From contig JAWZYV010012352.1 in NCBI GenBank assembly GCA_038373885.1, positions 186,001 through 250,000 on the forward strand: DNA of 64,000 bases, given 5' to 3'. Below the pieces are notes generated by a model. The model was given only the letters and a program-made list of their open reading frames with translations, searched no databases and was not told the origin of the DNA. The position numbers and the translations under genes are program-made. Source of the stretch: Cheiracanthium punctorium (taxonomy: Eukaryota; Arthropoda; Arachnida; Araneae; Cheiracanthiidae). Positions 57,024-64,000 of the stretch are shown here, piece after piece; position 1 is the first letter of the stretch; every line of letters starts with the position of its first letter.

Positions 57024-58380
57024 GCAGGTGGAGTTAATGATATACCACGAAAATCGACATATGTTAAATCAGAATTATAAGATTAGTATTAGAATTTAGA
57101 AAATGAATAAAGCAGTAAAAAATAAATTGGCGAGGAAAAATCAATGTAAATATCCACTGCACGAAGAGGTAACGCCTACAAAACTACTTTAACATTTGAA
57201 AGAAAGGAAGAAGAAAGTTATTCTGCTATCGTTTCGCAATCTGTCCTCAAACTGGCAAATTATGAGGACTGCGCCAACTTACTTCTGTAGCCAAGTAGAC
57301 CCGGTCTGCCATACTGTTACTAATAATTTGACCATCTACTGTAAACAATTTTCACTACTTCGTTTTCTTTATGTTTAAGCAACAAAAAAGCACAAACAGA
57401 TTTCTTTAACGCTTCCAGCTCTTCTAGCTCTGCTATGCCAATGCGACCTCTCACAATTCACAACTCTGCCGAGGCACTCCAAAAACACCAGTGTTAACAA
57501 TAAAAACAAAGTTTGCCAGGCCCTTATCCCCAATAAAGCTTTATCTCTCGCCGAACTAACTCTTCGGAAGGTTTCTTACTGCTCTCTAACGAAACATTAT
57601 TGACATCTGACATTGTTTGGGATCCATCTTTACATCCAAACAGGACAATCTGCTTCGGAGTTGATAAGGATTACGCCGCACAGGTATTGGATTCAGGAAT
57701 ATAAAAGTCTGAAGGAGGATCGCGGTTTCCTGAGACGCATGCTGTTGGAGGGTGCTGTAAAAGGGTTTATATGTTTTTTTATGTGTTTGGGCTTGTCAAA
57801 ATACGGCGGCTTTCCGCGGATTTTTCCAAGAACATGCAATTCAGTGAGGCTTTTTCAATAAGCAAAGGAAGACGATAAAAGGATTTAAATATTTATTCAC
57901 TGGACTTACGGCATGACATTGTATTTATTGAAACGGGTGTAAAAACAGAAAATTTTATTTAATCTAAAGACGTTAAATATGTATAATTTCACTTTTCACG
58001 CAAACAGCGAAATAATAATAATAATAGTAATAATAATAACATTGGTGTTGCACTCAAGTCTTTCTAAAAAATTACAGCGAAAACCAATGAAAGAATTATT
58101 TAACTGGTTTTACATAGGGAATACTTGTAATACATTCCATGATTCAGTAAATCTAGCATTATAATTCCCTTTCAATGCCTCTACAGTAGTTGCAGACAAT
58201 AATGAGTGAATAATTTTTTTAAAAAATGGTATAATAATAGCACCTTTTAAAGACAAATATGTAAACAATGTTGAAGTATTTTTTTGCACATGTATTTGCT
58301 TAGTTCATTTTTAATATGAAATATTTCATATAAATACCTTCTATTGGGGAAGAGTACATCCTCTTCAATAACATTATTTT
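57024..58380. other. no gene recognised
   Basis: Contains a composition change around 57420-57860 with an open plus frame (57613-57861) lacking known motifs, and an AAT microsatellite near 58010-58040. No splice-supported exon. Confidence 0.35.
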
Positions 58381-58562
58381 CAACATACAGCGAAGAGCCA
58401 TTACATTATTAACCCACACATTTTTCAATCAACTCGTCTGGATGACATGGGAAGCACGTAATTAAGTGGGAATGGTATTGAACTGCTGCTGGATAAGGTA
58501 AGAAACCATTCTTGCACTTACGTTTGTAAGTGATGGGAAATGGATAGAGGGCAGATTGTAAT

Positions 58563-60338
58563 GGTGTCGTGCTTGTAGCGTACGTGCTCATAGCGTACAC
58601 CCCACTAAGGGTGCTTGTAGCGTACATATGGTGCTCATAGCGTACATACCCCCGCCACCTATTTTCGTTTTCACCACAGCAAATCCGACTAAATGTAGAC
58701 CTACTTTAGTAGTGGCCATTTTAGTCCACAAAATCGTAGTTTAGAAAACAATAATATATGGGGGGAAAAAACCACCCTTCTTTAGCAAGAAAATTGAGTT
58801 GCTGGTCATCCTATTGAAAGCAATAAGGATTTTGGACATACAGATCGTTTAAAGGTGTTCTCTTGTTTAAAGGTGTATTAGCAATCTATGTACATAATGT
58901 ATTATACTAGAAACCACACTTAAAATGATAAAAAAGCATCATTTTAAAATATATTGCTATTTAAACTCTATCATACTAAAGTTTATTAATTATTAATACT
59001 GTTCAGTGGATTTTGGTCTAAGGGGGGCTAGAGCTACAAATACTTTATTGAAAAACAACATTTTGAATTCGATTATAGTTATTACTCCTTTATAACGTCA
59101 AAATTTTCTGTATCAATTGCCCGTAGAACACAAGCCCACTATCAACGTACCATGTTATAAAGTCATAAACAATTATCTGATATTTTCATTGACACTGTAA
59201 CCAAAAAATTACTGTATTAAACACTATTGTAAAAAATAACTGTAGTACATGTGTCACACTAACTGCAAATATTTAAAAACCAACATCCTTTTTAAAAGTA
59301 TTTTAAGACATTTTTAAAACGTAAAATATTTTAATTCTTTTGTAACAATGTTCGAAGCTTTTCAGATCTAAATCTTCGGGTCGCTTTGGGGGGCTTTATT
59401 CCCCATAGCCCCCTCCGTGGGTGCGCCTATGATACTGTTAATTATTACTTTATTATTCAGTTGTTACTCCGTTAATTGCATTTGTTAAACAAGCTATTAT
59501 TAAATGATTAACCTATTCATTATTTTTATTAAGAATTAATATGATATCATATCATCCCTTCCTTGGTACTTGAAAGAGTCCGCCACTGTACCGATATTGT
59601 AAAAATTTTGTAATGTAAATTTCTGACATAAACTACTTGAACAAGGGATGATTTCTTTTAAAATCATTATGCATAAAAATTGAAGTTTAACATCTTATTG
59701 GGTCGTGTTTAAATATTTTGTGGAGTTGGGGTTCAATAATCATGAATAGAGTCTAAAAAAATAGATAACGTTTTCGACTGATAGCGAAAATGCCGTCCCC
59801 AAAAAGGGACACTAGGCATAAATATGTTAATGAATTTTGAGATAACCAATGTTTTTTCCTAAGCCTTTCCCTCTCCTCATTCATATTGCAAGAACAGCTT
59901 TCTTTTACTTTTTTTGGGGTGGGTGGGTGGGGGGAGGTCTGTGATACCTATTGTTTTACTTTAATGTTTTATAGCCAGTATTGTTTTTAATATTTGAAAC
60001 TCTATCCAGTATTCGAACATGCTAAAAGAAATTCTGAAATATACACCACTGGATACATTTTTTATTTTAAATACTTCATTTAAACTTCACCTTATTTGTT
60101 GAAAATAAAAACAAAATTTACAATGACTTTTGTTGAAAATAAATAGTAGTAATAAAATCTACGATTCTGTGGACTAAAATGGCCGCTACTAAAGTAGATC
60201 TATATTTAGCCGGATTTGCCTTTTTATTTCTTCTTTTCAATTATTACTGTGGTGCAAACAGGTGGCAGGGATGATGTACGCTACGAGCACCGTTGATGGG
60301 GTGTACGCTATGAGCCCGTACGCTACGAGCACGGAACC
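58563..60338. mobile_element. 1.8-kb non-autonomous element with long TIRs of GTAGCGTAC repeats
   Basis: Inserted inside the Tc1 transposase with the duplication ATTGTAAT (58555-58562 and 60339-60346). TIRs of about 175 bp (58563-58738 and 60160-60338) start GGTGTCGTGCTTGTAGCGTA and, from the right, GGTTCCGTGCTCGTAGCGTA. Each arm contains several copies of GTGCTCATAGCGTAC-like subrepeats and then AAATCCG-CTAAAT and CCATTTTAGTCCAC. No transposase is visible. The 8-9 bp duplication with long TIRs or GG ends suggests a Mutator-like or Merlin-like mobiliser; this is undecided. Confidence 0.75.
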
Positions 60339-60344
60339 ATTGTA

Positions 60345-61030
60345 ATAGCCCAAAGACTAGGAACAAGCATCTCCGAAACTGCACGACTGGTCGGTTGTTC
60401 ACGATCTGCCGTTATTAGCTTTTATAAAAAGTGGATTAATGACGGTGACACCAGCAATAGATGCCACGATGTTGTGCGTCCACGCATTATCAAAGAATGT
60501 GGACGGCGGAGTCTGTCCCGCCTTGTACAGAAAATCGACGGCAGACTGTGGCTCAGGTGACAGCCCACTACATTGCAGGTCCAAGTAAAAGTGTTTCGGA
60601 ACTTGCAATTCAGCGGATACTTTGGATATGGGACTGCGGAGCAGGCGTCCCAATCGTGTGCCTCTGCTTAAAGCATCATTGCCAACTACGTCTACAGTGG
60701 GCACGGGAACATCGAGACTGGACTATAGATATGCGGAAGGGAGTTGCCTAGTTGCATGAATTCCGGTTTTTCCTTCATCACGTCGATGGTCGTGTCACGG
60801 TACGCCGTCTTCCAGGAGAACAATTGCTCCCCTCTCCCCGGCAGCACAGAGCTCAAACACTACCATGTTCCAATATCTCGACTTTGTGTGGCCGCTGCTT
60901 AAGTATTTGGTGCAACCTGTCTCCAGTATCTACTAAGAATTCGTGGCTCTATGCCCAGGCGAGTTGCTGCTGTTTTGAAGGCCAAAGGAGGTGCAACGCG
61001 CTATTGAGTAGGTGGTCATAATGTAATGGC
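60345..61030 (+). pseudogene. Tc1 transposase pseudogene
   Basis: Fragments in shifting frames read LGTSISETARLVGCSRSAV (helix-turn-helix), RQTVAQVTAHYIAGPSKSVS, RLQWAREHRDWT, FFLHHVDGRVTVRRLPGEQL and, near the C-terminus, an LPCSNISTLCGRCLSIWCNL block. These are the paired-like DNA-binding domain and parts of the DDE domain of Tc1 transposases. The stretch containing the second catalytic Asp and the last acidic residue is deleted, and several stops and frameshifts are present, so it is inactive. Confidence 0.85.
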
Positions 61031-61041
61031 TCTTCGGTATA

Positions 61042-61483
61042 CAGGGTGAATCTAAACTCTTGGACAAAACTTTTAGTGGTGATAGGGCACATAATAAGGA
61101 ATCAGAATCACATAGCAATGTGGGGTCGGAAACATCGTCTTCATGTAGCTGTTAATAATCACTTTGCAAAAAGTGCTGAAACAACAGTGCACTTTCCGAC
61201 TATTGTTCGTCAGAAACTAATGTATTCTTCTCCGAAAGCAGAAGACTAAAATTCATAGTTTAAAAATTCTATTTTATTTCACGGATGAAATTTTTGGAGA
61301 CGAGCCTATAGTTTATGAAAATTGGTTGAGAAATTAGACGAACACTTCAATACTTTTCACAAAGTGATATTACCAGGTAAGTGAAAGCTGCGTTTGTGAC
61401 CCCACATTGCTATGTGATTATGATTCCTTATTATGTGCCCTATCACCCCTTAAAGTTTTGCCCAAGAGTTTAGATTCACCCTT
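61042..61483. mobile_element. MITE with about 90-bp TIRs, CAGGGTGAATC ends
   Basis: Ends CAGGGTGAATCTAAACTCTT and GAGTTTAGATTCACCCT, with inverted similarity continuing to GCAATGTGGGGTC / GACCCCACATTGC. Flanked by TA, consistent with mariner/Tc1 mobilisation. It abuts the right end of the Tc1 element directly. Interior frames are short. Confidence 0.8.
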
Positions 61484-62469
61484 TATATACAAAAACCATT
61501 GTTCAAAGATTTGAATGCATGTCGATTCGATCGATCTTCGTCCGTAATAAGTCTGCTTTTTCTCCTACAGTCTGAATTTCATTAAGTGAAATATAAATAA
61601 GAGATTTTATATACCCAACTTGAATCTATGGAAGATATGCGAAAATCTTTTAAATACATTTTTGTAAGTTCTTTCATTTCGACTTTCGTAGAACCTCGGA
61701 AAATGTATCCAATGAAGAATTTTCTAGACTTAATGATTTTTCTGACACAATTTATTCTATGCCTCCTGGTTTGAAAGGCATATCATGGGATGCACTTGAT
61801 TTCCTATATACTTCTGAATAGTTAGTGAACATATCTCCGTTCATATTTCCTTCTAAACACTTAACGGAAGGGTCAAATTTACTATGCCTTTCCCGGTTCC
61901 AAGATATTTTCTAAGAGTATTGGATAAGTATGGATGTTTGGTATACAACCATTCAAAAAGTATTCCAGTACAAAATACGTTACCTATTTTACTTTTGTAA
62001 GTAATTAATAAACTTTTCGAAAAACATGCAACTCGATAGAAATGCGAGAAGTTATTATTCATTCTAAATAAGTTAATCACTATAAAGAACAATAGTTTAC
62101 ATATAAAACTGATGCAGGAAATTTGTCTTGCACTTGAATAGAATTCTTTGATAGAGTGCAACTTTGTAAAAATTCAAGGAAAAAACTATTTTAACAGGGC
62201 CCATCCTAGGAAGTCATAATGTAAAAACGTAAATGTAAGTGACATGTCTATTAAATGTCAAAAATAACAACATTAAGCCATACCATAACTGAATGCATTT
62301 TAAATATCACGATAAAAGAGAGAATTCTAATTTGAAACGTACAATTTATCCTTTATTTTCCTGTTACTGTGCTTTTGATTTAGAAGACACTGAAATTCCC
62401 ACAAATTTTAACACTATCCAGTATTATCTGAAAGAAAGTTGTACACGAGACACTATGTGGAAGTAATTT

Positions 62470-62915
62470 TTTAACACGCTTTTATTAGCTTCACCTGTAT
62501 GTATGTTTGTATGTTTGTAACCGACTCCTTTGAACTCGATTTTGACCCACTTTAAACGTTCAGATTTAATTTAAACTTTGTACATTTATGGAGAACCGGT
62601 GACAATACGATAATTTTATAAGTTTATCTCATTATCCTGATCAGGATCGCCAGGATTAAATAATTTCCTCATTTCTTATCCTGATTGAAAGTGGAACACT
62701 TCCAAAGATTACAATCTTAAGAAAACTTTTTTTTTTACTGTGGCCGTGATCGTATAGTGGTTAGTACATCGCGTTGTGGCCGCAATAACCCAGGTTCGAA
62801 TCCTGGGCACGGCAATATTTTTTTTTTTTTTTACAAAATATCATGATCCGTCACATTGTGGAAGAGTTGAGTACAAGAACATGTTAAGGCCATTCTTTTT
62901 AACACGCTTTTATTT
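62470..62915. repeat. direct repeat TTTTTAACACGCTTTTATT bracketing the tRNA
   Basis: The 19-bp string occurs at about 62469 and 62897, about 428 bp apart, with tRNA-His between them. Similar AACACGCTTT strings recur at 63280 and 63345, and inverted in the hairpin. This looks like one repeat family clustered here. Confidence 0.6.
62743..62814 (+). tRNA. tRNA-His (GTG)
   Basis: Sequence GCCGTGATCGTATAGTGGTT and onward is a near match to animal tRNA-His: A-box TATAGTGGTTAGTA, anticodon loop TTGTGGC, and B-box GGTTCGAATCC with a perfect CCAGG/CCTGG T-stem. A T-run follows as Pol III terminator. Two stem mismatches are seen: A7-G66 in the acceptor stem and a C-A pair in the anticodon stem. It may therefore be a decaying copy or a SINE-borne copy, not the main working gene. 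Confidence 0.75.
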
Positions 62916-62994
62916 GTTGATTAGAGACCTATTTTTCCTTTTTAGTGAGAGAGGTAGCATTTAACTGCAGGTTGATTAATACTTTGGTGCACAG

Positions 62995-63150
62995 CTGGGG
63001 CGTAGCAAGACGGGGGCTCAGGGTGCTGCTCGCCCCCCAGAAATGGGACCTTTTACTTAGCTTACAATTTGATATATAGCTTACAATTGAACTTTAGCTT
63101 TAAATTTGATACCCAGCCCAACCCGAAATAAAATCCTGGCTACGCCACTG
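62995..63150 (+). mobile_element. hAT-type MITE of the GGCGTAGC family
   Basis: Left end CTGGGGCGTAGC, right end GGCTACGCCACTG, with the exact 8-bp duplication GTGCACAG (62987-62994 and 63151-63158). The left end has lost bases compared with the expected CAGTGGCGTAGC. The interior differs from copies 1 to 3. Confidence 0.8.
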
Positions 63151-63275
63151 GTGCACAGTGAAAAGTAAATTATCTCCCAGTTTGTACTTTCCAACTTAGT
63201 GTTCCTTTGTGTGTTATGAGAGACATCGAAAATTAAAAATAAATTTTAAATACATACAGTTTAACAAAAACTAAA

Positions 63276-63322
63276 AAAAACACGCTTTTGTAGCAAATCG
63301 AACTAAAAAGTGAAAAATAAAA
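63276..63322 (+). repeat. diverged tandem copy of the hairpin outer arm
   Basis: AACACGCTTTTGTAGCAAAT then CGAACTAAAAAGTGAAAAAT resembles the arm segment AACACGCTTTAGTGATAAAT then TGAACAAACTAAAAAGCG at 63345, which begins immediately after it. Confidence 0.65.
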
Positions 63323-63650
63323 ATATAGTTTAAAAAACCAAAAAACACGCTTTAGTGATAAATTGAACAAACTAAAAAGCGAAAAATAATTCTTAATATA
63401 GAAATAAATTAATGAACGAAAAATAGTATTATTGTGAAAAAAGCGTGGGGTTCTCCATATATCAGTTCTTGAGAATATTCAATCGGTACGATTAGTACAA
63501 AAATGATACAAAAAATATAGCACCCCACGCTTTTTTCACAATAATACTATTTTTCGTTCATTAATTTATTTCTATATTAAGAATTATTTTTCGCTTTTTA
63601 GTTTGTTCAATTTATCACTAAAGCGTGTTTTTTGGTTTTTTAAACTATAT
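63323..63650. repeat. perfect 129-bp inverted repeat with 70-bp loop
   Basis: Arms 63323-63451 and 63522-63650 are exact reverse complements over all 129 bases as far as I can read, starting ATATAGTTTAAAAAACC and meeting at GCGTGGGGT / ACCCCACGC. The loop (63452-63521) is unrelated sequence. No coding frame. It is either a very young foldback MITE or a hairpin RNA locus. Confidence 0.9.
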
Positions 63651-64000
63651 ATTTTTTGGGTATTAAAAGGTAAGTATACGAAGAAAAGGATTACACATAA
63701 GCATTAAGCAAAGATATCGAGTGTAAACACAAAATGTGAACACATCATACTCGATAAAACGCTAAAATATTTCATCCACTATCACTGTGTTTATTTTTAA
63801 TTTTAGACATCATACAATGTCGATGAAAATTCTGATAGGAGTAAAGCAAATCCCTAAAAATGTAAATTTCGAAAACCATATATATATTACCTTTATAAAA
63901 TACTCTTTTGCAACTGGATTATTTACTTCTGACGTTTATAGATGTATCTTCCGTACTGTTTACTTTATTTTCAATAGCCTATGTTCGGTGTATTCCAGGA
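63651..64000. other. no gene recognised
   Basis: AT-rich right edge of the window without frames or repeats that I can support. Confidence 0.4.

Larger units (their letters stand above)
58388..61038 (+). mobile_element. Tc1-like element, interrupted and degenerate
   Basis: Inverted ends: CAGCGAAGAGCCATTACATT at the left, and GTAATGGCTCTTCGG at the right, next to TA dinucleotides. The transposase start (GGG CAG ATT GTA ATG) lies at 58550-58563 and resumes at 60339 after a 1.8-kb insertion. This is an average-sized Tc1 unit once the insertion is removed, although it also has internal deletions. Confidence 0.8.

Noticed and set aside
60461..61249. Separate plus-strand genes of 96, 89 and 67 codons
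   Set aside because: The first two are pieces of one decayed Tc1 transposase in shifted frames and the third lies in a MITE.

Overview
This is eukaryotic nuclear DNA, AT-rich and intron-rich, most likely from an arthropod and probably a chelicerate such as a spider. The evidence is long introns with GT-AG sites, a tRNA-His gene, Tc1, hAT, piggyBac-like and pogo/Tigger-like elements, and tRNA-derived SINEs. The lineage is an inference from the style of the repeats and not a measured result. No bacterial operon, CRISPR array or viral gene is visible.

The dominant gene is on the minus strand from 42143 down to 23435. Eleven exons can be joined with exact splice sites into one reading frame of 1443 codons plus a stop. 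It is a homologue of Nck-associated protein 5 (NCKAP5/NCKAP5L), recognised mainly by the CLDEVANRL motif and the coiled coil that follows it. Its start is uncertain: the first exon found opens with ATG directly after an acceptor, so upstream exons probably lie beyond what I could find. Seven consecutive exons are multiples of three with phase-0 junctions.

Three other minus-strand gene fragments were read from splice sites: a C-type-lectin-like exon (337-595), a signal-peptide first exon (14535-14601), and a terminal coding exon (19056-19155) with a likely 3' UTR down to a polyadenylation signal near 18154. None could be joined to a complete gene here.

The rest is mostly repeats. At 0-11 kb there is a hAT MITE, a 147-bp tandem repeat, a SINE, a foldback, a transposon-derived pseudogene with two nonsense codons, and an old tandem array split by a piggyBac-like MITE. 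11-20 kb is sparse. The NCKAP5 introns hold several MITEs and one nested cluster at 35.6-38.1 kb, where a TTAA-flanked element contains a SINE that was hit by a Ginger-like 998-bp element and by a hAT element. 42-57 kb carries hAT-in-hAT nesting, a hAT transposase C-terminus, a second full piggyBac-like MITE, a SINE and a Tigger-like element. 58.4-61.5 kb is a Tc1 element interrupted by a 1.8-kb long-TIR element and abutted by another MITE. 62.4-63.7 kb holds tRNA-His, a hAT-like MITE and a perfect 129-bp hairpin.

No undescribed multi-gene system is evident. The best leads are the Ginger-like element, the long-TIR element with GTAGCGTAC subrepeats, the perfect hairpin, and the unassigned terminal exon.
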